A DNA stretch of 52,774 bases from Candidatus Omnitrophota bacterium (GTDB taxonomy: Bacteria; Omnitrophota; Gorgyraeia; Zapsychrales; Zapsychraceae), in the NCBI GenBank assembly GCA_018062515.1, contig JAGOSC010000011.1:1-52774 (forward strand), read 5' to 3'. This document shows, piece after piece, positions 1-8,370 of the stretch. The translations under genes and the position numbers were made by a program. The notes beneath the pieces were generated by a model. It saw nothing but the letters and a program-made list of their open reading frames with translations. It was not told the DNA's origin and did not search any database. Numbering within the stretch: the stretch's first letter is position 1; each line of letters begins with the position of its first letter.

Positions 1-746
1 GCCGTACCCCCTGCTCCGCCACTTGCAGTACCTCCAGCCCCACCAGCGCCACCAGCAGCACCTGTAGGAGTACCGGGGTCTATCGCACTACCTTGTCCAC
101 CACCACCACCGCCGCCAGCACCATAATTACCGGCTGTACCACCGCTACCAGCAGCACCACCCACAACACCTTGGCCATCAGCACCAACTGTCCCAGCTGT
201 ACCTACCGCTGTTGTCCCACCGGCGCCACCGCCTCCAGCACCGCCACCGCCTCCGGCACTAACGCCATTACCACCATTTGCTCCCGCTCCACCATCATAA
301 TTTCCTCCGGCGCCCGTTCCGCCGGTTCCGCCTGCGCCACCAGTCCCAGCGGTCGTGGTCACAGCCGCTGACCCTTTGGTTCCACCCTTTGCAACTAAAG
401 AAGTGGTATTCCAGGTTGTGTCACCGCCATTACTGTTAACTGCTCCTTGGCCAATCGAATATGATATCGGTCCAGCACCGGGATTAAAGTTCGTAATCTT
501 TCGGTATTCACCACCACCGCCGCTGCCGCCCCCATCGCCAGATGTGTTTCCTACCCGGCCGCTTCTGGCACCACCATCACCACCAGCCCCACCAGCGCCA
601 ATCGCTTCGATGGTATTATTGCTGGCATCAAAATCAGCCGGTACCGTCCAGCTATTACCGGATGTAAGAATGATGACTGTATCCGTCGCGTAAGCTTTCG
701 AAAGAAAGGAAAAAATAATTATTAAAGCTAAAATAAACTTTTTCAT
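1..746 (-). CDS. Glycine-rich secreted protein (partial, C-terminus beyond window)
   Basis: The minus strand is open from an ATG at 746 to the window edge (248 codons, no stop). The first 21 residues form a signal peptide (MKKFILALI..., cleavage near AYA-TD). A short segment with TVPADF and IEAIGAGG motifs follows, then a long Gly/Ala/Thr-rich region of GGAGG-type repeats. The opening, a WTVPADF-like strand leading into a glycine-rich stretch, resembles glycine-rich domains of phage tail fibres and bacterial surface proteins. It starts 3 bases after the stop of the spermidine-synthase-like gene, so the two are probably cotranscribed. Its low-complexity, GC-rich sequence differs from its neighbours. 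It is likely exported; its function is unknown. Plus-strand frames here are open only because of the repeats. Confidence 0.8.
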   Translation of the reverse strand, partial: MKKFILALIIIFSFLSKAYATDTVIILTSGNSWTVPADFDASNNTIEAIGAGGAGGDGGARSGRVGNTSGDGGGSGGGGEYRKITNFNPGAGPISYSIGQGAVNSNGGDTTWNTTSLVAKGGTKGSAAVTTTAGTGGAGGTGGTGAGGNYDGGAGANGGNGVSAGGGGGAGGGGAGGTTAVGTAGTVGADGQGVVGGAAGSGGTAGNYGAGGGGGGGQGSAIDPGTPTGAAGGAGGAGGTASGGAGGT

Positions 747-749
747 TTT

Positions 750-2372
750 TTAATGATCAACTTTTTTGACCGGGGCCATCTCGACGCCTGTACTAAAATT
801 AACCGGCCCATAAAAGTGGCCCGCCAATATATTTCGATCAAGCGTATTAATTGATCCATCAGATAATTCAAGTTTCTTTTTTATCTGGATTTCCTCCTCG
901 GAGAATTTTATTTCTCCATTATATTTCTTTCCTTTGGAAGCGATGAACACAGGGGCCTTTTCAGTATGATCAAAATAAAAATCCACAAAAGGAAATACCG
1001 ACCGCAACGTTCTATAAACAATTCCAAGATATTCATAATTTATCTGCCCACTTTCCTCCCATGTGGCAACACCAAACGCCCAAAAACCGAAAACTCCGTT
1101 CTCATCCAAGGAATTGCTAACGAGCTTAAAGAAATCTTTAGTATAAAGTAGAGACGAATGGCTGGTGTTAGGATCTTCAACATCAACGACAATAATATCG
1201 AATTTATTTTTATTACTTCTTAAAAAATCGAAACCATTTTGTATGACCAAGTTGATTTTGGGATTTTTTAAAAATTCTTGATCATGAAAGAAATGGTTAA
1301 CCGTTGGAATAACCGAATTGATCTCGACGATAGTTGCTTCATTGACCTTTTTGTTTTCAACCAACGTTTGAAGTGTATTACCACATCCCAAACCAATGTT
1401 AAGAGCAGAAAGACTATCCTTTTTATGATAACTGATCGATAGGTCGGCCAATTGCGTTTCTCCCGTCGAAGAAAAGTTAGTGCATTGGCATTTTCGATTT
1501 AAATATAAAGAATGCTCTCCCGGATGATCTTCAGTAATAGCAACTTCGCCGTAAGGCGTATTCGAGCGAAATAAAACGTTTCTGGTATCAAACCATTTAA
1601 ATTCTTCTGTTGCTGAATTTGTCTCAAGATCAACAATAGAGATTGGATTCATAACGGGAATTTCGACTTTATCTATAGCATTTGTTTTTACGAAAAAAAT
1701 AAATATAAAAATACATGCTACAACTAAACTTGTCAGTCCTAGATATTTTCTTTTATTTTCAGCCATGATCAGAGCCGCAATGACATTTAATGCGGCGCCA
1801 AAGATAAATGTCGCGGTTAAACCATAATTCGGAATCATCCAAAAACCGGCCACAATTGTCCCGGCAATAGCACCGAACATATCCCACGAATACAGCCGTG
1901 CAACATCCTGTCCGGCTTTTTTAATGTCATTCAGCAATAAAGAGACCGCCAATGGAAAAGATGCGCCCAGCATCATCGTCGGAATTATAAGATACAGTGT
2001 TCCAACAAGAAATTTAAATACCAGTTTAAGCCAAAAACTTGTGCCTGTAGCGGGATAACAAGAAATGAGTATATTCGGGATAAAATCATATTGTGTGAGA
2101 ATAGCGACTGCATAAACAGACGTTAACAGCTGCAGAATAACGAATAGCTTTCTCTTATTATTGATTCTATCGAGTCGTCGAGAAATCCATAAACTTCCCA
2201 GAGATAATCCAAGTAAAAATGATGTGAGGGTTGTGGCTAATGAATACGAACTGGAATCAAAAAAATATAATAAAGCCTGTGTTGCGGCAATTTCATAAAT
2301 AAGCAATGTTGCGCCGGAAATCATCATCGCCCAAATGATTATTCTAGAATTTAATTTTTTTTCTTCTGTCAT
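750..2372 (-). CDS. Membrane-anchored spermidine synthase-like protein
   Basis: 540 aa with two parts. Residues about 10-240 are a run of hydrophobic helices (roughly seven to eight membrane segments). Residues about 270-500 form a Rossmann-type spermidine synthase/methyltransferase fold with an AdoMet-type glycine motif NIGLGCGN near residue 325 and VVDVEDP near 396, followed by LLYTKDFF. This is the known family of TM-spermidine synthase fusions. Most members have no assayed reaction, and the acidic motif is not the canonical polyamine-synthase one, so spermidine production should not be assumed. The gene lies 3 bp upstream of the glycine-rich protein gene, suggesting a shared cell-envelope role (inference). 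Confidence 0.8.
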   Translation of the reverse strand: MTEEKKLNSRIIIWAMMISGATLLIYEIAATQALLYFFDSSSYSLATTLTSFLLGLSLGSLWISRRLDRINNKRKLFVILQLLTSVYAVAILTQYDFIPNILISCYPATGTSFWLKLVFKFLVGTLYLIIPTMMLGASFPLAVSLLLNDIKKAGQDVARLYSWDMFGAIAGTIVAGFWMIPNYGLTATFIFGAALNVIAALIMAENKRKYLGLTSLVVACIFIFIFFVKTNAIDKVEIPVMNPISIVDLETNSATEEFKWFDTRNVLFRSNTPYGEVAITEDHPGEHSLYLNRKCQCTNFSSTGETQLADLSISYHKKDSLSALNIGLGCGNTLQTLVENKKVNEATIVEINSVIPTVNHFFHDQEFLKNPKINLVIQNGFDFLRSNKNKFDIIVVDVEDPNTSHSSLLYTKDFFKLVSNSLDENGVFGFWAFGVATWEESGQINYEYLGIVYRTLRSVFPFVDFYFDHTEKAPVFIASKGKKYNGEIKFSEEEIQIKKKLELSDGSINTLDRNILAGHFYGPVNFSTGVEMAPVKKVDH

Positions 2373-2450
2373 TGTATTAGTTCACTTCCACTCCATACTG
2401 AGGAAGCTTGGATGATTAAATGCCGATAGTTCTCATATGGACCAACGTGA

Positions 2451-3947
2451 TTATTGCACCAGTAAACTGTTTATATAGCGGCGAACGGCATGGTTAATTG
2501 CGCCGGTGTAAGAAATAGGCAAGCGGCGGATTAAAATATCGTCTTCTTTGATTGCCATTTCAACATCGACGGAATAACGGATTTGGGCTTTAATCATAGT
2601 TGAAGAAAGATGAATTCGTTCCTTTAATATTGGATCCTTCGTGGTTAAGATTAAAACATCTTCGGCGCGAGAACCATAAGTTTGAATTAAAGACTCAATC
2701 ATACTAGGCTCAATTCCATATTGTTCACAAAGTTCCATCGGCGATTTATTCAATTTTCCGCCGCCATAGAGCGAAATATCATCCGAGAACAAAATTTTTT
2801 TCTTTAGAATTTTCTGAACGCTTTGTTGGGCAATAACGCGGTATGTTGTATATTTTCCGCCATAAATATATTGAATACCGGAAAAAGAATCTTCAATCAC
2901 ATGTCGTCGGGAAATCTTTCCCGGTGAGCCATCGGCTGCGTTCACCAGCGGACGCAAACCCGCAAACGTCGTAATAATTTTTTCATCGGTGAATTTTTCT
3001 TCCGGAAACACACGCGAGGCTTCTTTAAACAAATAGTCTATATCTTCTGGTTTGACGGAAACGTCGTCGGGATTATCAGTATAATCGGAATCGGTTGTGC
3101 CGATCAATGTATGACCATGCCACGGAATAACAAAAAATATTCGGTCATCTTTTTTCGATTGAATGAAAACCGCGTGCGGAGAAAACCGGGCATTATATAC
3201 AATATGAATACCTTTGGTGGTTCTTATTTTATCTGGAGCTTTATTCATTTCCTTTTGCTGAAAAAGATTTGTCCACGGACCCGCGGCGCAAACAATCTTT
3301 CTACATCGAACATCAAATGTTTCATTCGTCAGTAAATCTCTGGCTTTAACGCCGACCGCTTTTCCATTTTCTTTAATAATGGATTTAACCTCGACGTAAT
3401 TTGCCACGTGCGCGCCGCTTTTATCAGCCTGCAAAACATTTTCCAAGACCAAACGCGCGTCATCCATTTGAGCATCCCAATAAATCAGCCCGCCCGTTAA
3501 ATTCTTTTTCTCGACGGAAGGAATGAAGTGAAGAACTTCCTCTACACTCAATGGTTTATATGGATGAATAATATGTTTTCCACTTAATAAATCGTAAATG
3601 GATACGCCTAATTTCATCATCCACAGCGGACGGCGGTCATTTTTATAAACAGGAATAATAAAGGCTAAAGGTTTGACTAAATGTGGGGCGCTTCTTAGCT
3701 GGGCGGTACGTTCACGTAAGGATTCTTTCACCAAACCAAATTCGAAATTTTCTAAATAACGTAAACCGCCATGGATTAATTTGGTGGATTTACTCGACGC
3801 TCCGCTGGCAAAATCATTTTTTTCGAGGAGGGCTGTACGCAGACCGTTTTGCGCGGCGAGATTGGCAACGGCGGAACCATTGATTCCTCCACCGACGACC
3901 AGAAGATCATAAGGTGATTTTTTAAACTGACCGATATTTCTTTTCAT
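2451..3947 (-). CDS. glpD: FAD-dependent glycerol-3-phosphate dehydrogenase
   Basis: 498 aa, the usual length for GlpD. It oxidises sn-glycerol 3-phosphate to dihydroxyacetone phosphate and passes electrons through FAD to the quinone pool at the inner membrane. The FAD-binding motif GGGINGSAV sits at residues about 18-26, followed by the family-typical SGASSKSTKLIHGGLRYLE stretch near residues 48-67. The C-terminal cap domain contains a region with GGKYTTYR. It lies 15 bp downstream of glpK in the same orientation, forming a glycerol catabolic pair. No glycerol facilitator gene (glpF) is present nearby. Confidence 0.95.
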   Translation of the reverse strand: MKRNIGQFKKSPYDLLVVGGGINGSAVANLAAQNGLRTALLEKNDFASGASSKSTKLIHGGLRYLENFEFGLVKESLRERTAQLRSAPHLVKPLAFIIPVYKNDRRPLWMMKLGVSIYDLLSGKHIIHPYKPLSVEEVLHFIPSVEKKNLTGGLIYWDAQMDDARLVLENVLQADKSGAHVANYVEVKSIIKENGKAVGVKARDLLTNETFDVRCRKIVCAAGPWTNLFQQKEMNKAPDKIRTTKGIHIVYNARFSPHAVFIQSKKDDRIFFVIPWHGHTLIGTTDSDYTDNPDDVSVKPEDIDYLFKEASRVFPEEKFTDEKIITTFAGLRPLVNAADGSPGKISRRHVIEDSFSGIQYIYGGKYTTYRVIAQQSVQKILKKKILFSDDISLYGGGKLNKSPMELCEQYGIEPSMIESLIQTYGSRAEDVLILTTKDPILKERIHLSSTMIKAQIRYSVDVEMAIKEDDILIRRLPISYTGAINHAVRRYINSLLVQ

Positions 3948-3962
3948 AAAATAATTTTGAAT

Positions 3963-5450
3963 TTATTTTGATCGGGCCTGATTGACGGACTTTTTCCAAC
4001 CATCATATAGCTGCGCTCGAGTTTTATCGGTCATTTTAGGAAAAAATATTTTATCCTTGGCCTGCATCTTATGGAGCACGTCTTTATTTTTCCAAACTTT
4101 CGCAACAATCCCAGCCAATTGCGCAACACCTAACACCGTCGAATCAATATTTTTAGGACGGGCAATTTTGCAGTTAAGAATATCTGCCTGAAACTGCATT
4201 AGGAAATTATTTTGACAGGCACCTCCATCGACTTTGAGTTCACGAGCAGCTTTTCCCAATTCTTTTTTCATGATTTCAAAAACATCTTTGGTCTGATAAG
4301 CCATTGATTCTAATGCAGCACGGACAATATGCTGATCATTTGCACCCCGGGTTAATCCGCATATGATACCTTTGGCTTCACTATCCCAATAAGGCGCGCC
4401 TAAACCGACAAAGGCCGGAACAAAATAAACGCCGTTGGTATCTTTTAAGCCTTTAATAAATGATTCAGCATCGCCCGCCCGTCGGAGAATCTTCAATTGA
4501 TCTCTCAACCATTGAATGACAGCCCCGGCGATAAAAACCGATCCTTCCAGCGCGTAAATCGGTTTTCCGTTCAGGTCACTGGCAATCGTCGACAATAAAC
4601 CGCTTTTTGAATGAATTAATTTTTTTCCGGTGTTCAACACCATAAAACATCCCGTGCCATACGTATTTTTTATTGTGCCAGGCTCATAACATCCTTGGCC
4701 ATACAAGGCGGCTTGTTGATCGCCCATCACGGCTGTAATCGGTATACCTTGGGGTAAACCCATCTCTGTATTATCCGTATAACCAAATATTGATCCTGAA
4801 TTCTGAACACTTGGCAACACCGAAGGAGGAATATTTAAAATCCGAAGTAATTGTGTGTCCCATTTAAGATTATTGATATTAAAAATCAAAGTCCTCGACG
4901 CATTTGTCATATCTGTGACATGCGTCTTACCGCCGGTTAATTTCCATATCAGCCAGCTATCAATCGTTCCAAAACATATTTCATTTCTTTGCGCTTTAAA
5001 CCTTAAACCTTTAACATTGTCCAACAGCCATTTTATTTTTGTTCCGGAAAAATAAGCGTCCATGACCAGGCCGGTTTTCTGACGGAACATAGGTTCGTGT
5101 TTTTTTAATTGAGCGCAAATATCGCTGGTCCGTCGGCATTGCCACACAATAGCCTTAGCTAAAGGTTTCGACGTCTTACGATCCCATAAAACCGTTGTTT
5201 CTCTTTGATTCGTTATGCCGATGGCGGCGATTTGATCTTTCTTGATTTTGGATTTCTTAATCGCTTGTTTGATCACCTGACAGACGGAATCCCAAATTTC
5301 CGACGCATCATGCTCAACCCATCCGGGTTTAGGAAAATATTGTTTAAATTCTTGATATGAGCTCGACGCTATTTTGCCTTGATCGTCAATCAAAAATGCC
5401 CGTGATCCCGTCGTTCCTTGGTCTATGGCTAGAATGTATTTTTTTGACAT
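3963..5450 (-). CDS. glpK: Glycerol kinase
   Basis: 495 aa FGGY-family kinase that phosphorylates glycerol with ATP to sn-glycerol 3-phosphate, the substrate of the adjacent GlpD. The N-terminus has the ATP-binding DQGTTGSRAF motif (residues 10-19). GDQQAALYGQGC near residue 243 and GLGAPYWDSEAKGIICGLTR near 353 are typical family signatures. Length matches E. coli GlpK (about 500 aa). It is the first gene of the glpK-glpD pair and follows the Gln-rich protein gene by 25 bp, so all three may share a transcript. Confidence 0.96.
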   Translation of the reverse strand: MSKKYILAIDQGTTGSRAFLIDDQGKIASSSYQEFKQYFPKPGWVEHDASEIWDSVCQVIKQAIKKSKIKKDQIAAIGITNQRETTVLWDRKTSKPLAKAIVWQCRRTSDICAQLKKHEPMFRQKTGLVMDAYFSGTKIKWLLDNVKGLRFKAQRNEICFGTIDSWLIWKLTGGKTHVTDMTNASRTLIFNINNLKWDTQLLRILNIPPSVLPSVQNSGSIFGYTDNTEMGLPQGIPITAVMGDQQAALYGQGCYEPGTIKNTYGTGCFMVLNTGKKLIHSKSGLLSTIASDLNGKPIYALEGSVFIAGAVIQWLRDQLKILRRAGDAESFIKGLKDTNGVYFVPAFVGLGAPYWDSEAKGIICGLTRGANDQHIVRAALESMAYQTKDVFEIMKKELGKAARELKVDGGACQNNFLMQFQADILNCKIARPKNIDSTVLGVAQLAGIVAKVWKNKDVLHKMQAKDKIFFPKMTDKTRAQLYDGWKKSVNQARSK

Positions 5451-5475
5451 AGCTTTCTACTTTATACTTCTTACT

Positions 5476-6243
5476 TTATTTTCCCAGTCTTTGTTTATTT
5501 TGCTGATAACCTTGCTCGCCTAAAACCTGGCGGGCCATGCGATCCGGGTCAACACCATTATTGAAATCGTATTCGACAATCGCGACGATCTGTAAAAGTT
5601 TATCAAAAGGATTTTTTAATACTTCCGGATTATCAAAAGACATGGAGTCAATTAATTCGGCATAATGCTGCGGATCCTTCTTAATGCGAACTCCCTGGGC
5701 CCGGTAATCTTCAATAAATTTACCCACAATAATTCCCTTGGCTTCCATATCAATGACTAAAGGCCAGGCTTCTGAAGAAATTTTCAAATCCTCCCAAAGG
5801 TCCGCCATCTCGACAACGTCTTCAACGTATGGCTCAACCGGCGCATACTCGGGCAACGTCGTTTGCCCCTGAAACATGGATGCTTGATTTTGCTGGAATT
5901 GCTGTTCCATCAATTGTTTGGATTGGAGAACCTGATCGTAAGCTTGCTGTTGTTGTTGAACAGTTTGTTGCTGAAATTGTTGTTGGTTGGACCGCATCGC
6001 TTGTTGAAGCGCCATTTGCTGCTGATAAACCTGCATTTGGCGTTGGGCCATCTGTTGATTAGCCGCTTGTTGTTGCGCCTGCCGCTGCTGCATCATGGAC
6101 TGTTGTTGCATTTGCTGCATCTGCTGAGCGCGCTGTTCCTTTACGGCCTTCATACGCTGTTCAAGGCCAGCTCCGGCGTGGGCGATATGGGGAAGGGCAG
6201 CTATTTGCGTGATAAGAAATGCCGTCATAAAAAATTTTCGCAT
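5476..6243 (-). CDS. Gln/Met-rich exported protein of unknown function
   Basis: 255 aa. An N-terminal signal peptide (MRKFFMTAFLITQIAAL..., cleavage near AHA-GA at about residue 23) precedes a strongly Gln-rich, probably coiled-coil segment (about residues 30-130). A C-terminal part of normal composition (about 140-255) includes a DYRAQGVRIKKDP segment. I recognise no family. It is probably periplasmic. It lies directly upstream of glpK with a 25 bp gap. A TATAAT box on the minus strand ends 6 bases before the ATG, so this gene may be transcribed as a nearly leaderless mRNA. Confidence 0.75.
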   Translation of the reverse strand: MRKFFMTAFLITQIAALPHIAHAGAGLEQRMKAVKEQRAQQMQQMQQQSMMQQRQAQQQAANQQMAQRQMQVYQQQMALQQAMRSNQQQFQQQTVQQQQQAYDQVLQSKQLMEQQFQQNQASMFQGQTTLPEYAPVEPYVEDVVEMADLWEDLKISSEAWPLVIDMEAKGIIVGKFIEDYRAQGVRIKKDPQHYAELIDSMSFDNPEVLKNPFDKLLQIVAIVEYDFNNGVDPDRMARQVLGEQGYQQNKQRLGK

Positions 6244-6249
6244 ATCAGC

Positions 6250-6255
6250 ATTATA
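6250..6255 (-). promoter_or_regulatory. -10 box before the Gln-rich protein gene
   Basis: A perfect TATAAT on the minus strand is followed by GCTGAT and then the ATG at 6243. With the usual 6-7 nt from -10 to +1, transcription would start at the start codon itself. No convincing -35 is seen at 16-18 bp. An upstream promoter cannot be excluded. Confidence 0.4.
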
Positions 6256-6302
6256 ACAATTCGTAACTTAAAAATGCAGATGATATTGATAATTTTATCC
6301 AA

Positions 6303-6335
6303 ATAAAAAAGGGGCTGAAATTTTTCAGCCCCTTT
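6303..6335 (-). terminator. Intrinsic terminator after the TPR lipoprotein gene
   Basis: Near-perfect inverted repeat: arms AAAGGGGCTGAAA and TTTCAGCCCCTTT around a 2-base centre. On the minus strand it is followed by a T-rich tract (TTTTTTATTT). It lies 20 bp past the stop of the TPR lipoprotein gene and separates it from the Gln-rich/glp unit. Confidence 0.85.
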
Positions 6336-6355
6336 AGAATAGAAATCGATTTTAT

Positions 6356-6850
6356 TTATTGCGTTGTTTTTTCTTGTTGTTTCTTAGCTTCTTCAATGCT
6401 CTTTAATAAAGCGATCGATTTTTTTGTTTTTTCCTCATCGCGGTTCATCATAAATAATTCGGTGCTTCTTTGAGCACTCTTTTCAGCGTTGTCAAATCGT
6501 CCGTCGAGAAAATCATTAATCGCCAACATATAATGGGCTTCTGGATTATTTGGCGCAACTTTAACGGCCGCAGAAAAGGTATCGATGGCGCGTTCATATT
6601 GTTTCAATCGCATATAAACTTGGCCTAAAACAAGGTAATTCTCGACGTTGGTCGGATCCGTCTTAATGGCCATATCAAAATTCTGAATAGCTGACGCGAT
6701 GTCTTTCTGAGTCAAAGATTGAATACCGGCAGCCATATAATCCTGATCCTTTTTAAGGGATTGAGGCGCATTTTGAGCTTGATCTTTATTTCCTCCGCCA
6801 CAACCGGCGCAGAATAAAACTGCGACTAACATCATAAATATTCTTTTCAT
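6356..6850 (-). CDS. TPR-repeat lipoprotein
   Basis: 164 aa. The N-terminus is a lipoprotein signal with lipobox FCAGC (lipidated Cys at residue 17). Tetratricopeptide repeats of about 34 residues run from about residue 35 to 140 (for example AIQNFDMAIKTDPTNVENYL and AIDTFSAAVKVAPNNPEAHY), ending in a charged tail. It resembles small TPR lipoproteins that scaffold envelope complexes, but no partner can be named. It is flanked by gltD upstream (63 bp away) and a strong terminator downstream. Confidence 0.85.
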   Translation of the reverse strand: MKRIFMMLVAVLFCAGCGGGNKDQAQNAPQSLKKDQDYMAAGIQSLTQKDIASAIQNFDMAIKTDPTNVENYLVLGQVYMRLKQYERAIDTFSAAVKVAPNNPEAHYMLAINDFLDGRFDNAEKSAQRSTELFMMNRDEEKTKKSIALLKSIEEAKKQQEKTTQ

Positions 6851-6912
6851 AACCAGCTCCCGTTTATGTTTTTCATTTCTTACAATTTAAGAAATGTATA
6901 AAATTTTTATCA

Positions 6913-8355
6913 TTAAACCGTTTTAGCCGTCATTAAATATGTATCGACACCTTTAGCCGCCGCCCGTCCTTCTTGAATCGCCCAAACAACTAAAGATTGA
7001 CCACGTGTCATGTCTCCGGCGGTGAATACACCGGGAATGCTCGTCATTTTATTTTCATCGCATTTAACATTGCCGCGTTCCGTCATTTCCACACCCAAAT
7101 CATCCAACAAACCTTTTTTAACTGGCCCCGTAAATCCCATGGCTAATAATATTAATTCTGCCTCAATAACGAATTCTGATCCAGCAATTTCTTTCATAGG
7201 ACGCTGGCCGGTTTTTGGATCTTTATCGCCGAATTCAAGCCGTATGCCATGCAATTTTTTTACATTTCCGTTTTCATCACCGGAGAAATATTTGGTCATG
7301 ACGGCAAAATCCCGTTCAACACCTTCATCATGTGACGTCGAGGAACGATAAATAAACGCCCAATTCGGCCAAGGATTATCTTTATCCCGTTGCTGCGGTG
7401 GCTGAGGTAACAGTTCGAAATTATAAACTTTGTTTGCGCCTTGACGATTACACGTTCCGATACAATCCGAGCCGGTATCGCCGCCGCCGATAACGACAAC
7501 ATTTTTTCCTTCCGCCGTAACACTGATTTTTGAATCAATTTTTTGTCCTAAGACGCGGCGATTTTGTTGAGTCAAAAAATCCATGGCAAAATAAATTCCC
7601 TTAAGCTCTCTGCCCTTAACTGGAAGATCTCTGGGTTGTTCCGCGCCGCCGCATAAAACGACCGCGTCATATTCTCCAACTAATTTTTGAGCCGAAACAT
7701 CGACGCCGACATTAATTCCGGTCTTAAATTTCACGCCTTCTTTTTCCATGCGTTTTAAACGGCGCTCAACAACGGTCTTTTCTAATTTAAATTCAGGAAT
7801 GCCCAATGTTAAAAGTCCGCCTAAATGTTCATTTTTTTCATAAACGGTGACATTATGGCCGGCTTTATTCAGCTGGTCCGCGCAGGCTAATCCCGCTGGG
7901 CCGGAACCGATGATAGCAATTTTTTTATCTGTTCTATGTTTCGGAGGAACCGGCTTAATCCAACCTTCCGCATAGGCTTTCTCGACGATAGACACTTCAA
8001 TATTTTTAATGGTTACAGCAGGTTCATTGATGGCCAAAACACACGCGTTTTCACACGGTGCCGGGCAAACACGTCCGGTGAATTCAGGAAAATTATTTGT
8101 TTTATGCAGGCGTTCAATCGCTTCTTTCCAACGATTACGGAAAACCAAATCATTCCAGTCAGGAATAATGTTTCCGATAGGACAGCCGCTTTGACAAAAA
8201 GGAACACCGCAATCCATACATCTGGCGCCTTGATCTCTTAAATTCTCCTCGGGCATTTCCAGCGTGAATTCTTTCCAGTGCTTGATACGCGCGCTTGGAT
8301 CTTCTTTATGAAAATCCTCGCGGTCATATTTCATGAATCCTGTAACATCACCCAT
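6913..8355 (-). CDS. gltD: Glutamate synthase (NADPH) small subunit
   Basis: 480 aa, standard length. It supplies electrons from NAD(P)H through FAD and iron-sulfur clusters to the GltB subunit, which makes glutamate from glutamine and 2-oxoglutarate. N-terminal cluster cysteines are C46, C49, C54 and C58 (CMDCGVPFCQSGC), with a second set in CPAPCENAC near residue 98. The FAD Rossmann motif GSGPAGLACA is near residue 150 and an NADPH-type GGGDTGSD near 290. It follows the gltB reading frame by 15 bp as the last gene of the regulator-gltB-gltD unit. Confidence 0.96.
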   Translation of the reverse strand: MGDVTGFMKYDREDFHKEDPSARIKHWKEFTLEMPEENLRDQGARCMDCGVPFCQSGCPIGNIIPDWNDLVFRNRWKEAIERLHKTNNFPEFTGRVCPAPCENACVLAINEPAVTIKNIEVSIVEKAYAEGWIKPVPPKHRTDKKIAIIGSGPAGLACADQLNKAGHNVTVYEKNEHLGGLLTLGIPEFKLEKTVVERRLKRMEKEGVKFKTGINVGVDVSAQKLVGEYDAVVLCGGAEQPRDLPVKGRELKGIYFAMDFLTQQNRRVLGQKIDSKISVTAEGKNVVVIGGGDTGSDCIGTCNRQGANKVYNFELLPQPPQQRDKDNPWPNWAFIYRSSTSHDEGVERDFAVMTKYFSGDENGNVKKLHGIRLEFGDKDPKTGQRPMKEIAGSEFVIEAELILLAMGFTGPVKKGLLDDLGVEMTERGNVKCDENKMTSIPGVFTAGDMTRGQSLVVWAIQEGRAAAKGVDTYLMTAKTV

Positions 8356-8370
8356 ACAATTTATTTCCTA

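Noticed and set aside
93..693. Plus-strand reading frames of Ser/Thr/Cys- or Pro-rich composition at 93-371 and 355-693
   Set aside because: They are the reverse strand of a Gly-rich repeat gene with signal peptide; their composition simply mirrors GGN codons.
1..740. CRISPR array or tandem repeat element in the repetitive left end
   Set aside because: The repetition is codon-level GGN low complexity in an open reading frame, with no fixed-length repeats and spacers.
5829..6306. Leu/His-rich plus-strand frame opposite the Gln-rich gene
   Set aside because: It is the antisense of CAG/CAA codons; the minus-strand frame has a signal peptide and proper neighbours.
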